A stretch of DNA of 64,000 bases, from assembly GCF_002262935.1 (NCBI RefSeq), contig NZ_NPIA01000004.1, positions 186,001 through 250,000 on the forward strand, read 5' to 3'. The first letter of the stretch is position 1. Each line of letters starts with the position of its first letter. This document shows positions 19,041 through 27,022 of this stretch, piece after piece. This stretch comes from Lottiidibacillus patelloidae (GTDB taxonomy: Bacteria > Bacillota > Bacilli > Bacillales > SA5d-4). The notes under the pieces were generated by a model, which saw only the letters and a program-made list of their open reading frames with translations, was not told the origin of the DNA and made no database searches. Position numbers and translations under genes: made by a program.

Positions 19041-19319
19041 ATGTCATTTAACGAAGCCTTTAAAGCACTATCTGACCAGACTAGAAGACAGATCTTAACG
19101 CTATTAAAGGAAAAAGATTTAACCGCTGGGGAGATCGCTTCGCACTTTGATATGAAAAAGCCGAGTGTTTCCCATCATTTAAAAATTTTAAAGCATGCTG
19201 ATTTAATTAGTGATGAAAGAGATGGGCAGCACATTTACTATTCATTAAACACAACAGTTTTTCAAGATGTAACGAAATGGTTTTTCCATTTCTTAAATAA
19301 AGAGGAGGATGAAAAATGA
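19041..19319 (+). CDS. ArsR-family repressor, SdpR-like
   Basis: A 92-residue winged-helix repressor. The recognition helix region is MKKPSVSHHLKILKHADLI and the wing includes DGQHIYYSLN. No metal-binding cysteine motif is present, as in the SdpR autorepressor group rather than ArsR/SmtB metal sensors. It overlaps the SdpI-like gene by 4 nt (ATGA). In B. subtilis SdpR represses sdpRI and is titrated to the membrane by SdpI occupied with toxin. The three palindromes upstream are the likely binding sites. Confidence 0.87.
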   Translation: MSFNEAFKALSDQTRRQILTLLKEKDLTAGEIASHFDMKKPSVSHHLKILKHADLISDERDGQHIYYSLNTTVFQDVTKWFFHFLNKEEDEK

Positions 19320-19951
19320 GAAAGCATTTATTACCTTTAAGTATTATTGCACTTACATTTCTTTTTAGTATTATTGTATACCCTTCCTTACCAAATGAAG
19401 TAGCTTCACACTGGGGAACAAATGGAGAAGTAGATGGTTATATGTCTAAGCTGTGGGGGGCATTCTTTTTACCAATTTTATTATTAGGATTGTATTTTCT
19501 CCTTACGTTCCTACCAAATATTGATCCGAAAAAAGAGAACTATAAAAAATTTGCTGGAACATACAACTTAATTATTTTGTTATTTGTAATCTTTTTAGCA
19601 ATGCTCCATGTCGGAGTCCTTTTATTTAATTTAGGTATGAATATTAACATTGCGATGATTGTTCCTATCGCTGTTGGCGTTCTTTTCATCATATTAGGAA
19701 ATTACATGCCAAAGTTTAAGCATAATTATTTTGTTGGCATTAAAACACCTTGGACATTGGCGAATGAAAAGGTATGGGCAAAAACGCATCGTTTCGGAGG
19801 AAAAGTATTTATCGTCATGGGTCTTATCTTAATTTTTTCAGCATTCTTTAATGGAACTGCTCAATTTATAGTGTTATTGTCGGTTACCTTTGGTGGAGTA
19901 TTTTTATTATTTCTAATGTCGTATATATATTTTAAAAAGGAAACGAAATAA
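19316..19951 (+). CDS. SdpI-like membrane immunity protein (DUF1648)
   Basis: This 211-residue integral membrane protein has about six helices. The DUF1648 start IVYPSLPNEVASHWGTNGEVDGYM and the later GNYMPKFKHNYFVGIKTPWTL with HRFGGKVF are the SdpI signature. In B. subtilis SdpI protects against the SdpC toxin and acts as a signal transducer for SdpR. No sdpA, sdpB or sdpC gene is visible nearby, so this pair either guards against toxins of others or has another signal. Confidence 0.9.
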   Translation: MRKHLLPLSIIALTFLFSIIVYPSLPNEVASHWGTNGEVDGYMSKLWGAFFLPILLLGLYFLLTFLPNIDPKKENYKKFAGTYNLIILLFVIFLAMLHVGVLLFNLGMNINIAMIVPIAVGVLFIILGNYMPKFKHNYFVGIKTPWTLANEKVWAKTHRFGGKVFIVMGLILIFSAFFNGTAQFIVLLSVTFGGVFLLFLMSYIYFKKETK

Positions 19952-19992
19952 GGAAATAAAGGTGGGGCTGTCTGATTAGTTCCTAAAATTAC

Positions 19993-20037
19993 ACAAGACC
20001 AAGTAGAATTTTTCATTTAACTTGGTCTTGTTTTTGT
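19993..20037 (+). terminator. Intrinsic terminator after the sdpI-like gene
   Basis: ACAAGACCAAGT (19993-20004) and ACTTGGTCTTGT (20020-20031) form a perfect 12-bp stem with a 15-nt loop, followed by a T-rich tail. Confidence 0.85.
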
Positions 20038-20073
20038 TGGTTCTTCGAAAAATTGCAACAGGAATATTCAGAT

Positions 20074-20177
20074 GAAATTCACGAAACTCCTGCGGTAAAA
20101 GCGAGCCAGGCAAGACCCCACAGCTCGGAAACGAGTGAGGAGGCTTGCGGTTCGCCCGCGGAAAGGGAGTGGATTTC
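20074..20177. repeat. Dispersed hairpin repeat (MITE-like) of Bacillaceae type
   Basis: A GC-rich block of about 104 bp stands out in the AT-rich gap between the sdpI terminator and the lipoprotein gene. Its ends GAAATTCAC (20074-20082) and GTGGATTTC (20169-20177) are inverted repeats with one mismatch. Inside are CTCCTGCGG and CCGCGGAAAGGGAG, which partly pair, and AGCTCGGAAACGAGTGAGGA. This composition resembles non-coding repeats scattered through many Bacillaceae genomes. Short open frames across it are not genes. Confidence 0.6.
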
Positions 20178-20264
20178 AAGAATACCAATATAATTTAATA
20201 ATATACCTTTTTAAAAATAATATTTTCACCATCCACATAATAATATGGACATGGGGTGTAAATT

Positions 20265-20741
20265 TTGAAGAAGAGAATTATGCTACTGTCCAGCCTAATA
20301 TTTTTACTCGGATGTGAAGAGGAAAATAAAGGCTCATTTATAGAAGAAACAAAGGAAATAAATAGAACTAACTACAATATGATGTCAGAGGTAAGAGTAG
20401 ACCTTGACGGAAATGGTGTTGAAGAACTTATTACATTGTATTTAGGACCAGTAAAGAAAAGTGAAGCAAATATGGCTGTCATAAAAACGGATGATGCAAA
20501 TTGGAATTTAGTTGTCCAAGATGGTGATAAAGTTTATTCTTTATTTGATCAAAAAGTAAAGCATGGTAATGTAAAGTTCTGGTTTGAGAATAAAGGAGAG
20601 ATAACGGAATTAGTAGTATTTATGAACGGTGAGCAAAAAGAAATTATTACTTACCAATATGACCGGGGAAATTCCCGTTTCATAAAAGAAACGCATTATA
20701 AAAACAAAGGAACCATTTATGAACCGTATCTGCGCTATTGA
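20265..20741 (+). CDS. Small lipoprotein of unknown function
   Basis: This 158-residue exported protein has a lipoprotein signal with lipobox FLLG-C at residue 17, so it should be anchored on the outer face of the membrane. A stretch DLDGNGVEELITLYLG resembles the calcium-binding loop pattern of FG-GAP/VCBS-type repeats. The rest is predicted beta-rich. The TTG start at 20265 is used because GGGGTG lies 7 nt upstream and the signal peptide begins there (MKKRIMLLSS). It is flanked by terminators and transcribed alone. The function is not recognised. Confidence 0.75.
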   Translation: MKKRIMLLSSLIFLLGCEEENKGSFIEETKEINRTNYNMMSEVRVDLDGNGVEELITLYLGPVKKSEANMAVIKTDDANWNLVVQDGDKVYSLFDQKVKHGNVKFWFENKGEITELVVFMNGEQKEIITYQYDRGNSRFIKETHYKNKGTIYEPYLRY

Positions 20742-20778
20742 ATTTTCAACCAAATAATAACTTAAAAATGAGACAGGC

Positions 20779-20808
20779 GACCGCTAATTATAGCGGTCAT
20801 TTTTATTT
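20779..20808 (+). terminator. Intrinsic terminator after the lipoprotein gene
   Basis: GACCGCTA (20779-20786) pairs with TAGCGGTC (20791-20798) around an ATTA loop, followed by ATTTTTATTT. Confidence 0.85.
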
Positions 20809-20887
20809 GTTTCTCAATATCGGTATAATACTTTATAATGTAGAAACAAACGATCGATAGACTTTGTAAAGAAGAAGGGAAATAATA

Positions 20888-22036
20888 ATGGAAAACAATA
20901 CAGTAGAACAATGGCAAGCACTGACTAAAGTGAAGCCTTATTTACAAAAAGCATGGGAAACGTCTGGATTTAAAAAACCGACTTCCATTCAAGAGAAAAC
21001 AATTGAACCTTTACTTGAAGGAAAAGATATTATTTTTGAATCGCCAACAGGAACAGGAAAAACAGTAGCGTATGTGTTGCCGATGTTAAATAACCTTGAT
21101 GAAAATAGCAAGAGCATGCAAGCTGTTTTTATCGCACCAACAAAGGAATTAGCAATGCAAATTTTTGAAGAAATTCAAAAGTGGACAAAAGAAAGTGAAC
21201 TTTCTGTTGCTTCGTTCATTGGTGGGGCTAATATTAAAAGACAATTAGATAAGCTCAAAAAGCGCCCACAAATTGCCGTTGGTACGATTGACCGCATGAA
21301 AGAGCTAATTGAAATGAAAAAGCTAAAAATGCATGAAGTAAAAAGTATTACAGTTGATGAAGTGGACCAAATTATCGCTAATAAACATGTTAATGGCTTA
21401 AAAGCGATTATCAATTCGGCAGTGCGTGATCGTCAACTCGTCTTTACTTCAGCAACGATTTCAGAGCAAGCTGAACAAGTTGGTAAAGAACTGATGAACG
21501 TTCCAGAAACAATTCGTGTGTCAGAAGGTGGTATGAAATCGGAAAGCCTAGAACACGCATACATTGTTTGTGAGCGTCGCGATAAAATCGATGTTTTAAG
21601 AAGAATTATTCATACAGGCGAATTTAAAGCTTTAGCTTTCGTAAATGACCTTGAGAAAATTGATGAAGTTGCAGAAAAGCTGCGCTTTAAAAAAGTGAAA
21701 TTAGAAGTTCTTGAAGGGCAATCTTCAAAAATTGATCGGAAAAAAGCAATTAGTTCATTCCGTGCTGGCAAAGTTCCGCTTCTTTTAGCTACAGATGTGG
21801 CTTCACGTGGATTGGATATTGAAGGGTTAACGCATGTCGTTCAGTTTGATTTCCCTAAAGATGCAGCTTCTTATACACACCGTGCTGGCCGTACAGGAAG
21901 AATGGGACGAACAGGAACAGTAATCTCAATTGTTACTCCTGGAGAAGAAAAGTCATTAATGAAGTTAGCAAAACAACTAGGCATCTTTGCACAAAAGAAA
22001 GAACTAACTCGTGGTAAATTAATCGATGCAAAATAA
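20888..22036 (+). CDS. yfmL: DEAD-box-family RNA helicase YfmL
   Basis: A 382-residue helicase close to B. subtilis YfmL (376 residues), implicated in ribosome biogenesis. It has TSIQEKT (Q motif), SPTGTGKTVAYV (Walker A), PTKELA, a DEVD in place of DEAD, SAT, the second domain ATDVASRGLD and HRAGRTGRMG. The motif TPGR is replaced by TIDR. Divergence in these motifs is normal for the YfmL branch (B. subtilis has DETD). There is no long C-terminal extension. AAGAAGGGA precedes the ATG. Confidence 0.9.
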   Translation: MENNTVEQWQALTKVKPYLQKAWETSGFKKPTSIQEKTIEPLLEGKDIIFESPTGTGKTVAYVLPMLNNLDENSKSMQAVFIAPTKELAMQIFEEIQKWTKESELSVASFIGGANIKRQLDKLKKRPQIAVGTIDRMKELIEMKKLKMHEVKSITVDEVDQIIANKHVNGLKAIINSAVRDRQLVFTSATISEQAEQVGKELMNVPETIRVSEGGMKSESLEHAYIVCERRDKIDVLRRIIHTGEFKALAFVNDLEKIDEVAEKLRFKKVKLEVLEGQSSKIDRKKAISSFRAGKVPLLLATDVASRGLDIEGLTHVVQFDFPKDAASYTHRAGRTGRMGRTGTVISIVTPGEEKSLMKLAKQLGIFAQKKELTRGKLIDAK

Positions 22037-22042
22037 TACAGT

Positions 22043-22078
22043 AACTCCTTTTTCCAATGTGAAAGAGGAGTTTTCTGT
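22043..22078 (+). terminator. Intrinsic terminator of yfmL
   Basis: AACTCCTTTTTC (22043-22054) pairs with GAAAGAGGAGTT (22061-22072), 12 bp with one G-U pair and a 6-nt loop. A short T tract follows. Confidence 0.8.
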
Positions 22079-22185
22079 GTGCATTTTTCCCTAGCGGTAT
22101 TAACTGGTTTACTATAGTGGTATATATTGGCATACACATCGTAAGACACACGATATGAAAAATTATTGGGGGGTTAAGTAGAGAA

Positions 22186-22623
22186 ATGGACATAAGAAAA
22201 CCAAATGAGTTAGAGATGGAAAAGGTATTAGCCCTTTCACCACAAGCAATATTTGAGGGCACTTTAGGTGAAGTAAACCCAACGATTGAAAAAGCAGAAC
22301 AACTAGTGCTACCCCTTCTAAAAAAGGGGAGTTATTATCTAATATCAACAGAAAATAATGAATTAACTGGATGGATTCTTATAGGAGGTAGTAAAGATCA
22401 GTTTTCTAATAAGACAATCGGTTTTATATATGAATTATATGTTTTAGAAGAGTTTAGAGGTAACGGTATTGCAAAGCAATTGATTAAAACGGGTGTTAAT
22501 CAACTTAATCAATTAGGATACTCCGAAGTTCGTTTAAGTGTATTTGCTGGAAATGAAGCAATTAAAATATATCAAAGTCTAGGGTTTAAAAACAGAACAG
22601 TTACTATGAGTATTTCAATGTAA
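22186..22623 (+). CDS. GNAT-family N-acetyltransferase
   Basis: A 145-residue acyl-CoA-dependent acetyltransferase. The acetyl-CoA pyrophosphate-binding signature is visible in YVLEEFRGNGIAKQLIKTG (Q/RxxGxG/A pattern). The C-terminal NEAIKIYQSLGFKNR is the usual last motif of the fold. The substrate cannot be predicted. The ATG follows a GGGGGG tract. It is a single gene between two terminators. Confidence 0.85.
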   Translation: MDIRKPNELEMEKVLALSPQAIFEGTLGEVNPTIEKAEQLVLPLLKKGSYYLISTENNELTGWILIGGSKDQFSNKTIGFIYELYVLEEFRGNGIAKQLIKTGVNQLNQLGYSEVRLSVFAGNEAIKIYQSLGFKNRTVTMSISM

Positions 22624-22676
22624 GATGTCTTGTTTCATAAACATGGGCAGTAGTAAAAAAAGAATATATAACAAAG

Positions 22677-22710
22677 GCTTAGAGATGATATGTTTCTAAG
22701 CTTTTCTTGT
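22677..22710 (+). terminator. Terminator after the GNAT gene
   Basis: GCTTAGA (22677-22683) pairs with TCTAAGC (22695-22701) with an 11-nt loop, followed by TTTTCTTGTTT. The remaining space to the NAD operon promoter shows nothing recognisable. Confidence 0.6.
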
Positions 22711-22835
22711 TTATTTTCAGCTTTTTAATGGTTGTAATTTAACATTTTGCATCTGACATTTGAGCCAGTTTTCCTTTCTTGCGTGTGTTCCAGTTTTTTC
22801 TCACATACTAAGGACAGAAACATTTTACATAAAGG

Positions 22836-22892
22836 TTGCGAAATGAAAATGGAAAGCATATAATATTATTAACAATTAACTAAGTGTTAATT
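22836..22892 (+). promoter_or_regulatory. Promoter and palindromic operator of the NAD-salvage operon
   Basis: TTGCGA (22836-22841) and TATAAT (22859-22864) are 17 bp apart. Ten bases downstream lies a perfect 7-5-7 inverted repeat, AATTAAC-TAAGT-GTTAATT (22874-22892), between the start site and the ribosome site. It is well placed for a repressor, and the first gene product is an NrtR-like candidate. Confidence 0.65.
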
Positions 22893-22913
22893 AATAAAGG
22901 CGGGTGATATTTT

Positions 22914-23705
22914 ATGAGCAGTAATAAAGAAGCAATGAAGAAATACAATAGCAAAGATTATATTACTCCTGATGGTTACACAAGTGATATTGCTGTTTTT
23001 ACAATTATTTCTGAAGACGTCGGATCATATAAGCCTCCAAGAAAAACATTGAAACTGATGCTCATTAAACGAGCAATGACAAATACAGAAGGTGCACCTA
23101 ACATAGAAGCAGGAAAGTGGGCACTACCTGGTGGATTTATTCAACCTGATGAAACGGCCTATGATGCGGCACTTAGAGAACTTGAGGAAGAAACGAATGT
23201 AGCAGGATTTAAAATAAAGCATTTTGGTACATATGATCAGCCGGGAAGAGATCCTCGTGGCTGGATTATTTCTAATGCCCATTACGCAATTGTTCCTGAA
23301 AGCGAGCTAAAAAAACGAAAAGCCGCTGATGATGCCGCTGATGTAGAACTGTTTAGTATTGAAGAAATTGCGAAGCTTGAGCTAGCATTCGATCATGAAA
23401 AAATAATTAATGATGCCTTATGGTTTATTAAAAAAGATATGGCACTGACTACATTAGCAAGAAACTTTCTTCCAGAAGAATTTGTGCTGTCGGAACTTCA
23501 ACGGGTTCTTCTTACTGTATTAAATGACCCATGGATTAGACTTGATGCGCAATTTTATCGCAAAGCTCCTGCACTACCATTCATCGAAAAAGTGATGGTT
23601 GATGGCACAGCTAAAAAATCTAATGCCTATTCAAAAATTCCTGCGCAAGTATATACCTTTAATGAATACGAACCATTTGTATCTATTTACAATGCAAAGT
23701 ATTAA
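22914..23705 (+). CDS. Nudix-domain protein, NrtR-like (regulator or hydrolase) of NAD metabolism
   Basis: This 263-residue protein has a Nudix domain (about 20-165) and a C-terminal winged-helix-like domain (about 180-255) that starts with FVLSELQRVLLTVL, as in NrtR regulators. The Nudix box is GGFIQPDETAYDAALRELEE followed by ETNV. The catalytic RELEEE core is present, but the last Gly is Asn. It stands first in an operon with pncB and nadE. NrtR proteins sense ADP-ribose and repress NAD genes, while close relatives are ADP-ribose or NADH pyrophosphatases. Both roles stay open. Confidence 0.8.
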   Translation: MSSNKEAMKKYNSKDYITPDGYTSDIAVFTIISEDVGSYKPPRKTLKLMLIKRAMTNTEGAPNIEAGKWALPGGFIQPDETAYDAALRELEEETNVAGFKIKHFGTYDQPGRDPRGWIISNAHYAIVPESELKKRKAADDAADVELFSIEEIAKLELAFDHEKIINDALWFIKKDMALTTLARNFLPEEFVLSELQRVLLTVLNDPWIRLDAQFYRKAPALPFIEKVMVDGTAKKSNAYSKIPAQVYTFNEYEPFVSIYNAKY

Positions 23706-23738
23706 CGAACTATAATCTTTACACTTAGGAGGACTAAG

Positions 23739-25196
23739 ATGAAATATAAAGATGATAGCTACACACTCCATACAGATTTATACCAAATTAATATGACAGA
23801 AAGTTATTGGAAAGACGGAAAGCACGAACGGAAAGCCATTTTTGATTTATATTTTCGTAAACTACCATTTGGTAATGGCTATGCCGTCTTTGCAGGTCTT
23901 GCACGTATCATCGACTTTCTTAACAAATTCCAATTTAGCGAAAGTGATTTGGCGTATCTACAAAAGGAAGTAGGTTATTCCGAAGAATTTATTTCCTATT
24001 TAAAATCAATCCGCTTTACTGGGTGTGTGCGAGCTATGAAAGAAGGAGAGCTTGTCTTTGCAAATGAACCTATTGTCCGAATTGAAGCACCGTTAGCAGA
24101 GGCGCAGCTCATTGAAACAGCTTTGCTTAATATTGTTAATTATCAAACGTTAATTGCAACAAAGGCTTCTCGCGTAAAACAAGTAATAGGTAAGGGCAAA
24201 GCGATGGAATTTGGCACTAGAAGAGCCCATGAATTTGATGCGGCGATATGGGGAACAAGAGCGGCATATATTGGTGGTTTTGATGCAACAAGTAATGTAA
24301 GAGCAGGAAAGTTATTTGGGATACCTGTAGCAGGGACGCATGCACATGCGATGGTTCAAGCATACCGAAGTGAATATGATGCATTTCACGCTTATGCAAA
24401 AGCGCATAAAGATTGTGTCTTCCTAGTCGACACGTATGACACGTTAAAATCAGGAGTGCCGACAGCAATCAAGGTTGCGAAAGAGTTAGGAGACAGAATT
24501 AACTTTGTAGGTATTCGTTTAGACAGTGGCGATTTAGCGTACCTTTCAAAAGAAGCGAGAAAAATGTTAGATGAAGCAGGGTTTTCGGATACGCAAATTA
24601 TTGCTTCAAATGATTTAGATGAATACACGATAATGAACTTAAAAGCGCAAGGAGCAAAAATCAATGCATGGGGTGTTGGTACCAAACTAATTACCGCATA
24701 TGATCAAGCAGCACTTGGAGCTGTTTATAAATTAGTTGCAATTGAAGATGAAAATGGCGAGCTAGTTGATACGATAAAAATATCTGGTAACCCTGAAAAG
24801 GTTACAACACCTGGATTGAAGAAAGTATATCGCATTATTAATAATGGTAATGGTAAGGCAGAAGGTGATTATATCGCCATGAATGACGAGTCTCCGCAAC
24901 AAGAAGAACGTCTAAAAATGTTTCATCCTGTTCATACGTATATTAGTAAGTTTGTCACAAATTTTGAAGCGAGAGAGCTCCACCATGATATATATAAAGA
25001 TGGCAAGCTTGTTTATGAAGTGCCTTCTTTACAAGAAGTGCAAGCTTACGCAAGTGATAGCTTAGATTTGCTGTGGGAAGAATATAAACGGACAATGAAT
25101 CCAGAAGAATACCCGGTAGATCTTAGTCAGAAGTGTTGGGATAACAAAATGAGACAAATAGCAGAAGTACAAAAAAAGGTAAACAGCCTTTCTTAA
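23739..25196 (+). CDS. pncB: Nicotinate phosphoribosyltransferase
   Basis: PncB joins nicotinate to PRPP for NAD salvage. The 485 residues start with LHTDLYQINMTESYW, and contain FGTRRAHEFDAA, GGFDATSNVRAG, GIPVAGTHAHAMVQA and GIRLDSGDLAYLSKEAR, the phosphate- and substrate-binding loops of the bacillar long form. The spacing from the Nudix gene is 33 bp and AGGAGG precedes the ATG. With nadE next it forms the route from nicotinate to NAD, apart from nicotinate-nucleotide adenylyltransferase (nadD), which is not in the window. Confidence 0.95.
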   Translation: MKYKDDSYTLHTDLYQINMTESYWKDGKHERKAIFDLYFRKLPFGNGYAVFAGLARIIDFLNKFQFSESDLAYLQKEVGYSEEFISYLKSIRFTGCVRAMKEGELVFANEPIVRIEAPLAEAQLIETALLNIVNYQTLIATKASRVKQVIGKGKAMEFGTRRAHEFDAAIWGTRAAYIGGFDATSNVRAGKLFGIPVAGTHAHAMVQAYRSEYDAFHAYAKAHKDCVFLVDTYDTLKSGVPTAIKVAKELGDRINFVGIRLDSGDLAYLSKEARKMLDEAGFSDTQIIASNDLDEYTIMNLKAQGAKINAWGVGTKLITAYDQAALGAVYKLVAIEDENGELVDTIKISGNPEKVTTPGLKKVYRIINNGNGKAEGDYIAMNDESPQQEERLKMFHPVHTYISKFVTNFEARELHHDIYKDGKLVYEVPSLQEVQAYASDSLDLLWEEYKRTMNPEEYPVDLSQKCWDNKMRQIAEVQKKVNSLS

Positions 25197-25248
25197 ATGC
25201 AACAATTACAGTAATAAGTAATGGATATGTAAAGGAGATAAAATTTTT

Positions 25249-26076
25249 ATGAGTGAAATGCAGAAGGAAATTGGAAAAGAGATGAAAGTAAAGCCAACAA
25301 TTGATGCAAAAGAAGAGATTCGCAAAAGCATTGATTTTCTAAAAGGATATATGCAAAAGCACCCTTTTCTTGAGTCATTTGTTTTAGGACTATCTTTAGG
25401 GCAAGATTCAACGTTAACGGGCAAACTTGCGCAAATGGCTGTAAATGAATTGAATGAAGAAGTAGGGGAGAAAAAATATCGTTTCATTGGTGTGCGCTTG
25501 CCTTATGGGAAGCAAAAGGATGAAGAAGATGCACCATATGTGATGGATTTTATTCAGCCTGATCAATTACTAACTGTAAATATAAAAGGCGCAGTAGATG
25601 CAAGTGTTGCAGCAATTGAAGCTGCCGGTGTTCAAATTTCTGACTTCGTAAAAGGAAATAATAAAGCACGTGAACGAATGAAAGTGCAATTTGATATTGC
25701 TGCGATGAATAAAGGAGTCGTATTAGGAACAGATCACTCTGCTGAGGCTGTTACTGGATTTTATACGAAGTTCGGTGATGGTGCTGCCGATTTAGTTCCG
25801 ATTTTCCGTTTGAATAAACGACAAGGAAAAATGCTTCTAAAAGAGTTAGGCTGTCCAGAACGCCTTTACTTAAAAGCGCCAACTGCAGATTTAGAAGACG
25901 ATAAGCCGCTCCTTCCAGATGAAGTTGCTTTAGGTTTCTCTTATGATGAATTAGATGATTATCTTGAAGGAAAACAAGTAAGGCCTGAGGTTGCTGAAAA
26001 GATAGAAGATCGTTATGTAAAAACAATGCATAAACGGATGCCTCCTATCTCAGTATTTGAAGATTGGTGGAAATAA
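25249..26076 (+). CDS. nadE: NH3-dependent NAD synthetase
   Basis: NadE amidates deamido-NAD with ATP and ammonia. The 275-residue length matches the ammonia-dependent bacterial form without a glutaminase domain. Family segments are [50 protein letters not shown] and [20 protein letters not shown]. The ATP-binding PP-loop reads SLGQDS; the usual form is SGGQDS, so one loop glycine is replaced by leucine. The coding frame around it is otherwise normal. It is the last gene of the operon. Confidence 0.93.
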   Translation: MSEMQKEIGKEMKVKPTIDAKEEIRKSIDFLKGYMQKHPFLESFVLGLSLGQDSTLTGKLAQMAVNELNEEVGEKKYRFIGVRLPYGKQKDEEDAPYVMDFIQPDQLLTVNIKGAVDASVAAIEAAGVQISDFVKGNNKARERMKVQFDIAAMNKGVVLGTDHSAEAVTGFYTKFGDGAADLVPIFRLNKRQGKMLLKELGCPERLYLKAPTADLEDDKPLLPDEVALGFSYDELDDYLEGKQVRPEVAEKIEDRYVKTMHKRMPPISVFEDWWK

Positions 26077-26152
26077 AAAGTAGTGAATGAGAAATTGAAA
26101 AAGACATATTAGATTGTTAGCTAATTGAAGAACGGGAGAGGAGTATGCTCTG

Positions 26153-26746
26153 GTGGGAATTAGTATAAAGAATCCTAAAGTGGATGAATTTTTGAGTGGG
26201 GCCACAAAGTGGAAGGACGAGTACGAGAAGTTGAGAAATATTGTTCTTGACTGTGGGCTGACAGAAGAATTTAAGTGGATGCATCCTTGTTACACGTTTG
26301 AAAACAAAAATATCGTTTTAATACATGGATTTAAGGAATATTGTGCACTACTATTTCACAAAGGTGCCTTGTTACAGGATACAGATCGAATTTTAATCCA
26401 ACAAACGGAGAATGTACAAGCGGCACGCCAAATTCGCTTTACTAATGTTCAAGAAATAGTGGAAATGGAAACGAGCTTGAAAGCGTATATTAATGAAGCG
26501 ATTGAAGTTGAAAAAGCAGGTTTAAAAGTGAATTTTAAAGAGAATACAGACTTCATTATTCCTGAAGAACTTCAACAAAAGTTTGATGAAATGCCTGCCT
26601 TGAAAACTGCTTTTGAAGGTTTAACACCAGGACGACAAAGAGCATACATTCTTTATATTTCTAAAGCGAAACAATCGAAAACTAGAGAGTCTCGAGTTGA
26701 AAAATATATACAACAAATTCTCGATGGAAAAGGCATGAATGATTAG
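26153..26746 (+). CDS. YdeI/OmpD-associated family protein (DUF1801)
   Basis: A 197-residue cytoplasmic protein that closely matches the layout of B. subtilis YdeI. The DUF1801 domain covers about residues 10-115 (EEFKWMHPCYTFENKNIVLIHG), and the C-terminal bacteriocin-protection-like helix pair contains LTPGRQRAYILYISKAKQSKTR. The biochemical role is unknown. The GTG start follows GAGAGGAG. It is in the same direction as nadE, 76 bp away, so it may be co-transcribed or separate. Confidence 0.82.
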   Translation: MGISIKNPKVDEFLSGATKWKDEYEKLRNIVLDCGLTEEFKWMHPCYTFENKNIVLIHGFKEYCALLFHKGALLQDTDRILIQQTENVQAARQIRFTNVQEIVEMETSLKAYINEAIEVEKAGLKVNFKENTDFIIPEELQQKFDEMPALKTAFEGLTPGRQRAYILYISKAKQSKTRESRVEKYIQQILDGKGMND

Positions 26747-26781
26747 TGTATCAGGCCCAGGCTTGCTCATTATTAGCATAA

Positions 26782-26815
26782 AAGAAAGCAGAGGCTTTAT
26801 CGCCTCTGCTTTCTT
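26782..26815. terminator. Bidirectional terminator between ydeI-like and RHH genes
   Basis: A perfect 14-bp stem, AAGAAAGCAGAGGC (26782-26795) with GCCTCTGCTTTCTT (26802-26815), has a 6-nt loop and T-rich flanks in both directions. It can end the ydeI-like transcript and the SPFH-RHH transcript. Confidence 0.85.
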
Positions 26816-26851
26816 GAATTCTATTTTCTTTAATTAACTTTCAATATATTA

Positions 26852-27010
26852 TCACTTTTCTTTTTTTATACGGCCTGCCTTTTTAGATGATTCTCGAAGT
26901 AAATATTCAATGTGACTATTTACACTTCTAAATTCATCTGCTGCCCACTTTTGTAATACTTCATAAAGTTCTGGATCTATGCGTAATGGAAAACTCTTTT
27001 TCTTGGGCAT
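26852..27010 (-). CDS. Small ribbon-helix-helix (Arc-like) DNA-binding protein
   Basis: This 52-residue gene reads [20 protein letters not shown], then [20 protein letters not shown] and a basic tail. The beta strand KSFPLRID, the two helices, and the turn [14 protein letters not shown] are the Arc/MetJ fold pattern. It starts 12 bp after the SPFH stop on the same strand, with a weak ribosome site, so it depends on the SPFH transcript. An array of ATATGA half-sites at the operon promoter is a likely target (see 27882-27930). Confidence 0.85.
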   Translation of the reverse strand: MPKKKSFPLRIDPELYEVLQKWAADEFRSVNSHIEYLLRESSKKAGRIKKEK

Positions 27011-27022
27011 CGATACCACGCT

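Noticed and set aside
19976-20317. Two overlapping short open frames across the repeat region
   Set aside because: They run through a terminator and the GC-rich repeat, have no ribosome sites and conflict with the lipoprotein start.
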